Assembly (NCBI RefSeq): GCF_030323265.1
Contig: NZ_CP104992.1
Span: 4,129,501 to 4,193,500 of the forward strand
From: Terrirhizobium terrae
GTDB lineage: Bacteria; Pseudomonadota; Alphaproteobacteria; Rhizobiales; Rhizobiaceae
Length of the DNA: 64,000 nucleotides
Reading direction: 5' to 3'
This document shows positions 49,512 to 59,293 of this stretch, piece after piece (position 1 is the first letter of the stretch; each line of letters begins with the position of its first letter). The position numbers and the translations under genes were made by a program. The notes under the pieces are model-generated. The model saw nothing but the letters and a program-made list of their open reading frames with translations. It did no database searches and was not told the DNA's origin.

Positions 49512-50848
49512 ATGACTGTTGGCAGGGACAATCTGCTCATGGCCGAAGGGCCGGGCAATCGTGGGGCAGATAAAATCCTCCTTATTGAGGATTCCGTCGC
49601 TCTCTCGACCCTGCTGACCCAAAGGCTGGAAGAGGAGACCGGCGTTTCGGTGACCCGTTGCGGCAGCATGGCGGCGGCTCGCGCCAGGCTGCAGGAAAAA
49701 GCTTCATGCTTGCGCTCTCCGGCCTCAACCTTCCGGATGCACCGAATGGCGAAGTTCTCAGCCTTCTCGACGAATCCGGCGTTCCCACCATCGTTTTCAC
49801 CGCCCGTTTCGATGTGAACGCCCGGGAAAAATATGCCGAAAAGAAGATCATCGACTATATCGTCAAGGACGGCAGCCGCACGGTCGACACGGTTGTCCAC
49901 ACCGTGCGCCGCTTCTGCACCAACAGCTCTTACCGGATCCTCGTGGTTGACGACGTCCGCACCGCCCGCTCGGGCCTGACCGACATTCTCGATCGCCAGA
50001 ATTTTCAGGTTCTGGAAGCCCATTCCGGCAGGCAGGCACTCGAAATCCTGGCCGGGGACGACACGATCGAACTCGTCATCACCGACTATCACATGCCCGA
50101 CATGGACGGTTACGAGCTGACCCGTCGTATCCGCGAAACCCGTGGCTCCGAGGAAATCCGCATCGTCGGCGTCTCGTCCTCCTCCGACCGCCTGCTCTCG
50201 GCAAGCTTCCTCAAGGCGGGCGCCTCCGACTTCATCTACCGCCCCTTCGTACCGGAAGAGCTGCAGTGTCGGATCGACAACAATATCGAGACGCTGAACC
50301 AGCTGAAGCACCTGCGCCGCCTTGCGGAGCGCGATCATCTGACCGGACTGGCAAACCGCCGGCACTTTTTCGACCGCATGCGCAATCTCGGCGCCGATGC
50401 CCTTTCCGGCTCCATAGCCCTGCTCGACATCGACCACTTCAAGAACGTCAACGACAGCTATGGTCATGATGTCGGCGACCGCGTGCTGGTGACCCTGGCA
50501 ACCGTGATGGAGAAGATGTGCGCGGCCGGCCGGCACATTCCCGCGCGGCTCGGCGGCGAGGAATTCGCCATTTTCCTCAACAAGGCCGATGCTTTCCAGA
50601 GCCATTCCTTCTGCGGGGACCTACGCCGGGCAATCGAGGAAGCCGAGGTGCCGACCGGAAGCGGCAAAATATCCGTCACGGTTTCGATCGGTGTTGTCGA
50701 GATCGAGCCAGGCGAGACGTTCAACAACCAGATGAACGCCGCCGACCAGCTTCTCTATCTCGCCAAGGCCAACGGCCGCAACCGCGTCTATTCCTCGCTG
50801 ACGCTTCCCGAAGCCATGCGCTCCCTGTCATCCTCGACCGGCGATTGA
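49512..50848 (+). CDS. Response regulator with REC-REC-GGEEF (PleD-like; frame broken)
   Basis: About 445 residues. The first receiver (LLIEDSVALSTLL ... LALSGLNLPDAP) keeps the acidic pocket but shows Ser-Gly where the phosphorylatable Asp is expected; the second (LVVDDVRTARSGL, VITDYHMPDMDGYEL) is intact. The C-terminal GGDEF domain has RLGGEEFAIF, so it should make c-di-GMP; the RxxD inhibition site is absent (the matching residues are AGRH). One A is missing in the run 49696-49700, which breaks the first receiver. The ATG 49512 has GGAG at 6 nt; a later ATG at 49539 is possible. Confidence 0.88.
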
Positions 50849-50860
50849 CGTGGCTCAAAC

Positions 50861-50888
50861 GATCAAGGCACCTCGCGGTGCCTTGATC
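50861..50888 (+). terminator. Hairpin behind the diguanylate cyclase
   Basis: Perfect 12-bp stem GATCAAGGCACC / GGTGCCTTGATC with loop TCGC, 12 bp behind the stop. No long T run follows, so termination is moderate. Confidence 0.65.
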
Positions 50889-50942
50889 CATTCAAACGGC
50901 GGTGTAGCTTACGCTTCCGTATTTGCATTGAGCGTTCGACAC

Positions 50943-50969
50943 GCAAAAGGCTCCAGTGGAGCCTTTTGC
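50943..50969. terminator. Second convergent hairpin (putA side)
   Basis: Perfect 12-bp stem GCAAAAGGCTCC / GGAGCCTTTTGC with a 3-nt loop, containing T and A runs; it can end both the cyclase and the putA transcript. Confidence 0.7.
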
Positions 50970-51017
50970 CGGCAAGCCGTCGCGCCCTGCCGGCCCCGGC
51001 TTACGCCGGACCGTTCC

Positions 51018-54000
51018 TCACCCTTCCCCGATCGCGATCAGGCTGGCGTTGCCGCCGGCTGCAGCCGTGTTGACGGAGACGACCTGTTCTTCGGCGAAGC
51101 GCATCAGATAGGCCGGACCACCCGCCTTGAAGCCGGTACCGGAAAGTTTTGACCCGCCGAAGGGCTGGGTGCCGACGACGGCGCCTATCATGTTGCGGTT
51201 AACGTAAACATTGCCGACATCGAGCGCGTCCGAAACCTTGCGGATCGTTGCCTCGATACGGCTATGGATGCCGAGCGTCAGGCCGTAGCCGGTTGCCTCC
51301 ACCGCCTCGATCACCTTGTCGAGATCCTTCGCCTTCCAGCGCACGACGTGGAGAACCGGACCGAAGACTTCCTTGGTCAGTGCCGCAGCGCTGTCGAGTT
51401 CGATGATGTGTGGCGCAAAGAAATTGCCCGTCGTCGGCACCTTGCCCGCATAACGAACCTTCTGCTTGGCGCCCATCTCGGCCACATGGCCGGACAGCAT
51501 CTTCGTCTGGTTCTCGTCGATGATCGGACCGACATCGGTATTGGCAAGCATCGGGTCGCCGAGATTGAGTTCGGCGGCAGCCCCTTCGATCATCTTCAGC
51601 ATGCCGTCGGCAATATCGTCCTGCAGGAACAGCAGCCGCAGGGCCGAGCAGCGCTGGCCGGCCGAACGGAAGGCGGACATGACGACATCGTCGGCCACCT
51701 GTTCGCCTAGCGCCGTCGCATCGACGATCATCGCGTTGATGCCACCGGTTTCCGCGATCAGCGGCACGATCGGACCGTCCTTGGCCGCGAGCGTCCGGTT
51801 GATCGCCCAGGCCGTCTTGGTCGAGCCGGTAAAGGCGACGCCGGCAAGCTTCGGATGGGCGGTGATGGCAGAGCCGATTTCCGGACCACCCGGTAGGAAT
51901 GCGAGCGCCTCGACCGGAATGCCGGCCTGATGCAGCAGCTTGATCGCCTCGAAGGCGACCAGCGGCGTTTGCGGCGCCGGCTTGGCGACAACCGTGTTGC
52001 CGGCCACGAGTGCTGCCGAAACCTGCCCAATGAAGATCGCCAGCGGGAAATTCCACGGCGAGATGCAGGCGAAGACGCCGCGGCCGCGCCACAGGTGCCG
52101 GTTGTCCTCGCCGGTCGGGCCGGGCATCGCAGTCGGTGTGCCGAAGAGTTCGCGGCCCTTGTCGGCATAGTAACGAAGGAAATCGACCGCCTCGCGGATT
52201 TCGGCGACACCGTCATCCAGCGTCTTGCCGGCTTCCTGTGCCAGAAGCGCCAGCAGGCCGTCGCGATTGTCTTCCAGCAGCCCGGCGGCACGTTCCAGGC
52301 AGGCGGCACGCACTTCCACCGGCTGGCGCGCCCAAGCCTTGAACGCCTTGGAGGCGGCATCGAAGGCGACGCCGACATCCGTAACGCTCGCGTCCTGCAC
52401 CGTGCCGACGATCTTCTGCCTGTCGGAGGGAGACCGAACCGGCTTGGCTTCCGCCTTGGGCACCAGACCGGCAACCAGCGGCCCGGCCTTGATCTCGCCA
52501 AGCGGCCGCTCAAGCGTCGCCATCAGCCGTTCAAGATTTTCGCGATGGCCGAATTCGAAGCCGGCGCTGTTCTTGCGGCGCCCATAAAGCTCGGACGGCA
52601 GCGGAATCTGCTTGTGGCGGGCGCTCGCGCCATCATCCAGGCCAAGGCGCTGGGCGGGGCGCTCCAGCAGCTTCTCGACCGGGATCTGCTTGTCGCCGGC
52701 AACCGCGACGAAGGAGGAGTTCGCACCGTTTTCCAGGAGGCGGCGGACGAGATAGGCGAGCAGGTCGCGATAGCCGCCGACCGGCGCATAGATCCGGCAG
52801 GCGATGCGGTCGTTGCTTTCCAGCAGGTCATCATAGAGCGCCTCCCCCATGCCGTGCAGGCGCTGGAATTCGAAGCCGCTGCGATCAGGGCCGGCCAGTT
52901 CCAGAATGGTCGCGACGGTCAGCGCATTGTGAGTGGCGAATTGCGGGAAGATGCGGGCGCGTTTCGACAGCATCTGCTGGGCGCAGGCGAGATAGGCCTG
53001 GTCAGTGGCGGGCTTGCGGGTCCAGACCGGATAGTCTTCGAGCCCGCGCTCCTGCGTGCGCTTCACCTCGGTATCCCAATAGGCGCCCTTCACGAGGCGC
53101 ACCATCATCCGGCGACCATAGGTGGCGCAAAGATTGTCGATATAGTCGATCACTTGAGGCGCGCGCTTCTGATAAGCCTGGATCGCAAGCCCGAAGCCGT
53201 CCCATCCTGCAAGCGACGGGTCGGAGAACACGGCGGCGATGACGTCGAGCGACAGTTCCAGGCGATCCGCCTCTTCGGCATCGACGGTGAAGTTGAGCTG
53301 ATGCTCCTTCGCCATGCGGGCGAGGTCGAGCAGATCCGGCACCAGTTCACGCATCACCCGGTCGCGATGGGTGGCGAGATAGCGCGGATGCAGCGCCGAC
53401 AGCTTGACCGAAATACCCATGCGGTCGGGCAGCTGCTTGCCCTTGCCCTTCTTGGCCATGAACGTGCCGATCGACTGGATCGCGTCGGCATAGGAGCGGA
53501 AATAGCGCTTGGCGTCCTCAGCGGTGCGGGCACCCTCGCCCAGCATGTCGAAGGAGTGGCGGTAGCCCTCTCCTCGCTCTTGGCGGCGCGGCCAAGCGCA
53601 TCCTTCATTGTCTCTCCGAGAACAAAGTGATGACCGAGGAACCGCATCGCCTGCTTGGTGGCGCTGCGCACCGTCGGAAGGCCGACGCGCTTCACAAGGC
53701 CGCGCAGGACACCTTCCGGCGTCTCGCCGGGGCCGATGACGCGGGCAGACACGGCAAGCGCCCAGGCAGAAGCCGAGACGAACCAGCTTTCGCCTGTAGC
53801 CTCATGGGTGCTCCAGCCTCCCTGGCGCAGCTTGTCCTCGATCAGCCTGTCCTGGGTGATCGCGTCGGGAACGCGCAGCAGCGCTTCCGCCAGCACCATC
53901 AGCGCCAGCCCTTCGCGCGTCGAAAGACCGTATTCGCGCAAAAGTCCTCGACACCGCCGACCTTGCCGGAGCCGTCGCGAATGGCGTTGATCATGCGACG

Positions 54001-54138
54001 TGCACGCTGGTCGATCGCCGCATCCTGGGCGGCGGTAAAGCTGGTGCGGGCGGCGAACTGGCGGATCAGCCGATCGTCGTCACCGGCATAAGGGGCATTA
54101 AACAGCGCAAAGGTCTCGGTCACGTTTCTCGGCTCCAT
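51018..54138 (-). CDS. putA: Bifunctional proline dehydrogenase / P5C dehydrogenase PutA (two frame breaks)
   Basis: Oxidises proline to glutamate. About 1040 residues after correction. The N-terminal PRODH barrel has KLSALHPRY, RRMMVRLVKGAYWDTEVKR and EFQRLHGMG; the C-terminal ALDH part has SPWNFPLAIF, ETGGINAMIV (Glu) and SAGQRCSALR (catalytic Cys), and GTQPFGGSKLSGTG. Breaks: T run 53940-53943 and G run 53566-53568, each one base short. There is no ribbon-helix-helix at the N-terminus, so it does not regulate itself; the divergent Lrp-type gene (putR) 111 bp away is the likely activator. Confidence 0.94.
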
Positions 54139-54249
54139 GGCACATCCCGTTTCATCGCCCAGATAGCGGGAAATTGCTGGTGTTTCCCGCTGATTTCATC
54201 GATAGTAGCGGAGGATCTCACTGCAAAAACGACACTTCCTAGGGACAAC

Positions 54250-54709
54250 ATGAAGGATTTAGACCGCCTCGACCGCAAGATACTCCGGCTGCTCCAGAAA
54301 GAGGGCCGCCTGACGAACACCGAACTGGCCGATCGGGTAAGCCTTTCCCCACGGCCACGACCGAACGCGTCAAGCGCCTGACCCGGGAAGGGTACATCAC
54401 GGGCTACAGCGCGCAACTCTCCCCTACCAAGCTCGGACGCAATCTCCTCGTCTTCGTTCAGGTGAAACTGGACCGCACGACACCGGATGTCTTCGATGCC
54501 TTCGCCGCCGCCGTGAAGCGCAGCGATGACGTGATGGAGTGTCATATGGTCGCGGGCGGTTTCGATTATCTCGTCAAAGCGCGCGTAGCCGGCATGGATG
54601 CCTACCGCCAGTTTCTCTCGGAGGTGATTCTCCCCTTCCAGGGGTCCGAGAGACCCACACCTACGCGGTGATGGAGGAGGTGAAAACGACTGGGCATATT
54701 CCTGTGTGA
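54250..54709 (+). CDS. putR: Lrp/AsnC-family regulator, PutR type (two frame breaks)
   Basis: About 153 residues after correction: HTH (KILRLLQKEGRLTNTELADRVSLSP, then TTERVKRLTREGYITGYSA) and the RAM ligand domain (LVFVQVKLDRTTPDVFDAF, CHMVAGGFDYLVKARV). Breaks: C run 54347-54350 and G run 54641-54644; the second correction gives VRETHTYAVMEEVK and the end at 54709. Divergent from putA, it is the classic proline-responsive activator of putA; this is by family knowledge. Confidence 0.9.
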
Positions 54710-54866
54710 TTGACATTTGCCCACAACCCACTGATATTAAATAATTAATGTGATCAGATATCAGAAATATTGCATTGGTAACCATTCGTGCACTAATATC
54801 TGCTGGCCATTCAAACTGATTAGTATATTTATTAACAAGAACATAGCTCCTCGAAACGATGAACTG

Positions 54867-55593
54867 ATGATCATTCTCGAACGGCAATCGGTGCTGAGCA
54901 GCGAAATCTCCGCTGTCCATTCACAGGAAGGCTTGTTCCTTGCCTTGAGACGTGTGACGCACGAATTTAGTCTGCGGCATGTGACTTTGCTTTCCCTGCA
55001 TAATCCAGACGAAGAATTTCTTTCGCGAATGGTGGTGGAGAGCAGCGTTCCCAAAGCCTTCCATCAAGAATTCGACCGTAAACGGCTCTTGAGAAAATGC
55101 CCGATCGCCCCGATCATCCTCAACTCCAAGCTGCCCTTCTGTTGGTCCATCAATGACACGATCCAGACCCGCGGCTTCTGAACTCGATCCGGCTATCGAG
55201 GAGTTGCAACGCCGTTACGATCTCATCACCAGCGTTGCGATGACCCTGTATTCGATGGACGGCGGCCGCTTCATCATGCGCTTCGACGGCACGCGCCACC
55301 GCCTGACCCAGGTGGAACTGAACGAGATCGGCATGATCATGCTGCACGCGTTCGACGTCTATGACCGGATCAAGCGCTGCGAGCGAAAAGCCGCTCCCGC
55401 GCTCTTGACGACCCGCGAACTGGAGGTTGTTCGCTGGACCGCCCAGGGCAAGACCTCCGCCGAAATCGGGCAGATCCTGTCGCTCTCCGATCATACCGTC
55501 AACGCCTACATGACCAATGCGATCAAGAAACTCGATTGCGTGAATCGCACCCAGTTGGTAGCTAAGGCGTTGAGGTTGAGGCTGATCGCCTAG
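54867..55593 (+). CDS. LuxR-family transcriptional regulator (frame broken)
   Basis: About 241 residues. The N-terminal part (VHSQEGLFLALRRVTHEF, HVTLLSLHNPDEEFLSR) looks like a LuxR autoinducer-type domain, though the conserved ligand-contact aromatic residues are not clear. The C-terminal GerE HTH is complete: LTTRELEVVRWTAQGKTSAEIGQILSLSDHTVNAYMTNAIKKL. Between 55155 and 55175 one base is in excess (or two are lost) between the two halves. No luxI-like synthase is nearby. It is followed at once by a PAS gene. Confidence 0.82.
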
Positions 55594-55596
55594 TGT

Positions 55597-56109
55597 ATGA
55601 AGGGGTCTCATCCGGCGTCAGGAGACCCTGGATTGGCGTCCTGGATCGAATATTCTCGCAAACCATACGAGGCTCAGCATCGCATGGTTGGATTGGGCGA
55701 CAACGAAGTTCTGGAACTGCTCTCGTCGTTCCGGCTATGCGGTTTTTGGCGCTTTGACATAGACAGCGGCCATTTCTTCGCAAGTCCTGACCATGCCAGG
55801 ATCTTCGGCATGACGCACACGACTGGTCCGGTCAATCTCGTGAAGCTCAGCTCCCTCATCCATCCTGACGACCTCTCGTCGATGATGGAAACTTTTGAGA
55901 GAGCCAGTGCAGCTCGACTTACCTATCACAACCTCTACCGGGTGAAGACCGACGCGGAGAACTATCGCTATGTCCGCAGCGTCGGCAAGTTCCGTCCTGC
56001 GGAAAGCAGCAAGGGCGAGGTTATAGGCATGACCTATGAACTCTTCCCCCAGGAGACCACGATCGGGTTCATTTCAGGGGAAGAAATCTTGAACGAGCAT
56101 GGGGGCTAA
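55597..56109 (+). CDS. PAS-domain protein
   Basis: A 170-residue single-domain protein with a PAS_3-like fold: LCGFWRFDIDSGHFFASPDHARIFGM, LIHPDDLSSMMETFERA, LYRVKTDAENYRYVRSVGKF. No kinase or output domain is attached. The ATG at 55597 follows the luxR gene by 3 bp; ATG 55684 (MVGLGDNEVLELL) would give a shorter form. It may sense a signal for the neighbouring LuxR regulator; inference. Its stop lies in the edge of a RIME-like repeat. Confidence 0.78.
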   Translation: MKGSHPASGDPGLASWIEYSRKPYEAQHRMVGLGDNEVLELLSSFRLCGFWRFDIDSGHFFASPDHARIFGMTHTTGPVNLVKLSSLIHPDDLSSMMETFERASAARLTYHNLYRVKTDAENYRYVRSVGKFRPAESSKGEVIGMTYELFPQETTIGFISGEEILNEHGG

Positions 56110-56206
56110 AGCATGTCTCCCGAAAGTGGCTCCGGTTTCGGGAGACATGCGAAAAACAAAAGGCTAAAGTGTGAGAGCGAATCTGAAAGATCGCGACACG
56201 CTTTAG
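56107..56206. repeat. RIME-like element with two palindromes
   Basis: Two palindromes: a 15-bp perfect stem GCATGTCTCCCGAAA and complement (56110-56124 / 56135-56149) with a 10-nt spacer, and an imperfect one at 56164-56206 framed by CTAAAG / CTTTAG with the AGATCGCGACACGC core. The layout and sequence fit the Rhizobium-specific intergenic mosaic elements (RIME). It sits between the PAS gene and the convergent DUF2333 gene and can end both transcripts. Confidence 0.75.
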
Positions 56207-57354
56207 CGGTCCAGCACCGAGCGGATTTCCACGAGGTTGGAGCGGATCTGCAATGTGTAGAAACCCATCACCGCAAGATGCGTCGGCATGATCCACCCGT
56301 CTTCACGGCCATTGGAAATGATGGCGGGCTGGATGCGCAACGCAGCCTGCATCTGCTTCAGCGTATCGCCCCAGAGCGTTGCGAGGTTGCGCTCGCGGAT
56401 CACCTGCGAGAAATCTGCTCCCGCACCAGAGAGAATGGCGTAATAACCATAGATCTGGCCATACGAAAACCAGAAGCGGTCATCCGCCCGGGTATCGAAC
56501 CAGCCGCCATTATAGTTTTCCGAACGTTCCCTGAGGATCGCCGAGGTGCCGCCGAGATCGTTGGCGATACGGTCGAGGAACTGGACGAGATTGTCGGCGC
56601 GGCTATCGAACATCGTCGAGCAGTTGCCGAGTTCCACATTGAACTTGCGCAGGCTGTCGATCGCTGCGCGATAATAGCTCGGCGTCGGCGTCTTCGGGCC
56701 GAACGGGCTGAGGCCGAAATACCAGGAATATTCGTCGAACTGCAGATTGCTGCGCGCGTCCTGAAGGTTATTGTTGACGCCCGACGTACCCCTCACCCGC
56801 GCAAGCGTATCGACGAGTTCCACTGACGTGCGACGCACGGCCTGGTTCACACCGCGCTGGAAGGACGCCTTGTTGTCGAGAAAGGGCGTCGCATCCCAGT
56901 CCATGCCGAAGAAGCCGAGACGATAGAGCAGCATGGACGAAATCCATGCGTTCTGGTTGACGTTCATGTCGGTCAGGTCGACGGCCGCGTCTGCGATCGC
57001 CGAGGTCTGGCATTGCTTGGGAACGGTCGAGGTGGCCGCCGCATTGGCCTGCTCCTGCGGGCCAGCGGTCGGCAACTCCTGCCCCGCCGGAATGTTTCTC
57101 TCGCTCCAGCGATAGCTGTCGACGAAATTGGGATTAAAGCCGCTCCACACCTGCGTCTGCCAGATGAAATAGCCGTAAAGACCAACCAGGAGCACGAGAA
57201 ACGCCGCAATAGGAGCCTTCACCCAGAGATGACGCCCGCGATACCAGCCGTGGGCGGCCATGAACGGCCAGATCAGCCAGGCAATCAGCAACCGGATCCC
57301 GCGTCCAATGGCGGAAACGATCCTTCGAAGAAATCCGGTGATCTGGTCGAGCAT
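56203..57354 (-). CDS. DUF2333 family membrane protein
   Basis: A 383-residue protein with one clear N-terminal membrane helix (APIAAFLVLLVGLYGYFIWQ) after a basic start, and a large periplasmic domain (WISSMLLYRLGFFGMDWDATPFLDNKASFQRG), matching DUF2333. Function unknown. AGGAGG lies upstream of the ATG. The stop codon at 56203-56205 is supplied by the end of the RIME-like repeat. The 277-aa gene upstream is probably co-transcribed. Confidence 0.85.
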   Translation of the reverse strand: MLDQITGFLRRIVSAIGRGIRLLIAWLIWPFMAAHGWYRGRHLWVKAPIAAFLVLLVGLYGYFIWQTQVWSGFNPNFVDSYRWSERNIPAGQELPTAGPQEQANAAATSTVPKQCQTSAIADAAVDLTDMNVNQNAWISSMLLYRLGFFGMDWDATPFLDNKASFQRGVNQAVRRTSVELVDTLARVRGTSGVNNNLQDARSNLQFDEYSWYFGLSPFGPKTPTPSYYRAAIDSLRKFNVELGNCSTMFDSRADNLVQFLDRIANDLGGTSAILRERSENYNGGWFDTRADDRFWFSYGQIYGYYAILSGAGADFSQVIRERNLATLWGDTLKQMQAALRIQPAIISNGREDGWIMPTHLAVMGFYTLQIRSNLVEIRSVLDR

Positions 57355-57431
57355 TATTCCTCCTGGAACCTATCAACAATCGTGACCGCTGACATATGTT
57401 GTCGAACCGTGTTCTACAACAGCACGGTTCA

Positions 57432-58265
57432 TCAAGCTTGACCGCGAGGCGAGAACCGCTCCTCGAAAGCGCGGTCTGCGGCATGGCGCGCAGGCGCCAG
57501 ACGGCCACCGGGCAGGATGCCGTCCGCAAAGCGTGCGATCGACGGGCTGAAATGCGGATGGGCTTCTGGTCCCGGCAGTGCCTCGCGCACCAGGCCCATA
57601 TCCGTGAGGACATTGTAGACCTCCAGCGCATGCTCAAGATCGAAGGTCAGCTTGTGCAGCAAGACCACATGGTCGCCGATTGCCCTATTGAGTAAATCGA
57701 CGAAGGCGGAGAAGGAAGGAGCGGCCGGGTCGACCGCTTGAGCGCTTTCGATATCTGACGGGCGCGACAATTCGGCGGCCGCATCGTCCATCTCCTGTTC
57801 GCGATTGCGATTGCGGGAATAGAATTTCGAAAGAGTGGCCTCCGCTCTATCACGCTGCCCCGTCACCATGTGACGATGTCCCTCGATAATTCCCGCCAGC
57901 CGGTCACAGCGGCCAAGTACCAGCAGCAACCCCTGCCCTTGCGACAGCCGACCGGAGCGACCTGCAATCCGGCGCCGCATCAGCCGTTTTGAAACGTGAC
58001 CGATCCATCGGTCGCTGCGACGCGGCTCGTCATCTGCCGCGAGCGCCGTACGTGCCCCATCAACCGCCTTTGAGATCTCTCCGACCTGCCCGGCCAGCAT
58101 GGCATGGGCCATCTTCTGGTGGGCGATCAATGCATCGCAGTTACGGTCGAAGTCGGCGATATCAGCCGCATGAGGAGCTCCGGGGCCGACGCCCGACACC
58201 ACGCGCTCGACGAGCCGGTCGGCCACTTCGCCGATAGCCCTCAACTCGGCGCATGTCTGCGCCAT
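57432..58265 (-). CDS. Hypothetical protein, 277 aa
   Basis: A soluble, largely helical protein (RSDRWIGHVSKRLMRRRIAG, TFDLEHALEVYNVLTDMGLV) without signal or membrane segment. I do not recognise a domain. GAAGAGG lies 4 nt before the ATG. It ends 77 bp before DUF2333 on the same strand. Function unknown. Confidence 0.7.
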   Translation of the reverse strand: MAQTCAELRAIGEVADRLVERVVSGVGPGAPHAADIADFDRNCDALIAHQKMAHAMLAGQVGEISKAVDGARTALAADDEPRRSDRWIGHVSKRLMRRRIAGRSGRLSQGQGLLLVLGRCDRLAGIIEGHRHMVTGQRDRAEATLSKFYSRNRNREQEMDDAAAELSRPSDIESAQAVDPAAPSFSAFVDLLNRAIGDHVVLLHKLTFDLEHALEVYNVLTDMGLVREALPGPEAHPHFSPSIARFADGILPGGRLAPARHAADRAFEERFSPRGQA

Positions 58266-58447
58266 AGCCTCTTCGAACGAAACCGCCCCTCAATCCGCCG
58301 CATTCCTGCCCCTGGTACCTGCGCTCGGCCGCCCCCGGCCTTTCATGCGCCAGACGGAAATAGGGCCGCCACGCGATTTGACGATGGCGGCCCTATCGAA
58401 CAGTTCAGAAATTCGACAAGGTGTTGGAAATTCGGCGGCGCCGAAGA

Positions 58448-58897
58448 TCAGAGCCCGAGATTGGCGATCTCGGCGTCCAGCCGATCCTTGGCCTTTTTCG
58501 GCATCTTGGCTGCCTTGACCGCATCGATATTTGCGGGCGCATCACCGACGACGACGAGCGCCACCATGCCCATGCCGAAATGCGGCGTGCACTTGAATAC
58601 GTAGGCACCGGGTTGATCGACGGTAACCGACAGGTCCTGGCTCATCTTGCCCTTGATCGCGGCAACGCCGTCCGGCACGAGGCCCGGCAGCGAGGCTGCG
58701 TCATGGCCCTTATCGACGGCGACGAACTTGATCGTGTCGCCGGGTGCAGCCTTGACGGCTGCAGGCTCGAACACCATCGCCTGGCCGTCCGTGCCCTTGT
58801 TCATCATCTTGATCTCGATCTCGGCAGCAAGCGCCGGCAGTGCCAATAGGCTCATGCCGGCAGCCAGAACGAGGGAAGTGAGACGGGTCTTGGTCAT
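58448..58897 (-). CDS. Pseudoazurin-type blue copper protein
   Basis: A periplasmic electron carrier of 149 residues. The signal peptide is MTKTRLTSLVLAAGMSLLAL to LAA. The type-1 copper ligands are present: His in KGHDAAS, and Cys, His and Met in KCTPHFGMGM. The DUF-free length fits pseudoazurin, which feeds electrons to copper nitrite reductase in denitrifying rhizobia; no nir genes are in this window. AGGAGAA precedes the ATG at 7 nt. A 269-bp inverted-repeat element ends 46 bp upstream of the start. Confidence 0.92.
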   Translation of the reverse strand: MTKTRLTSLVLAAGMSLLALPALAAEIEIKMMNKGTDGQAMVFEPAAVKAAPGDTIKFVAVDKGHDAASLPGLVPDGVAAIKGKMSQDLSVTVDQPGAYVFKCTPHFGMGMVALVVVGDAPANIDAVKAAKMPKKAKDRLDAEIANLGL

Positions 58898-58943
58898 TAG
58901 AAATTCTCCTGCGGGGATCACGCGAAACCGTGGCAACGGTGTT

Positions 58944-59212
58944 CTAGGGTCAAAACTCAATCAGGATGGGTGTTCTGCAAGCTGTATTTTGTGCCTGAGT
59001 AGGAGGGAAGTGCAGAAAGTGCCAATCACTTTCAAACTTCTCCGACGCCCGCAGGCACAAAATACAGCTTGTCCGAAGGATTGAACGGGATGGGCCGCCT
59101 GATCGCGAACAATGCTCGACAAGACCTTCGGGTCTTGCCTTGCGCTTGTTCGCTTCCATTCGATCCCATCCCGTTCAACAGAACACCCATCCTGATTGAG
59201 TTTTGACCCTAG
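58944..59212. mobile_element. 269-bp nested inverted-repeat element (MITE-like)
   Basis: The ends are a perfect 34-bp inverted repeat (58944-58977 and 59179-59212) bounded by CTAG. Inside lie two further perfect inverted repeats that abut it: 20 bp at 58978-58997 / 59052-59071 and 14 bp at 59081-59094 / 59165-59178. Further small stems fill each arm (GAAAGTG/CACTTTC; GCGAACAA/TTGTTCGC; CAAGACC-TTCG-GGTCTTG at 59120-59137). A transcript would fold into a three-way junction. No transposase gene is present; CTAG ends fit insertion by an IS630- or IS427-type enzyme duplicating TA. It sits in the upstream region of pseudoazurin. Confidence 0.8.
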
Positions 59213-59293
59213 CCCTCCTCCCGGAGCACGCTTTGACATCGGTCAATTGTAGCGCGCAAGACAATCCCGCCTGACGACCGGACACGATCGCGT

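Noticed and set aside
58950-59239. Small minus-strand ORFs inside the 269-bp inverted-repeat element
   Set aside because: They follow from the repeat symmetry and show no protein-like composition or ribosome site.
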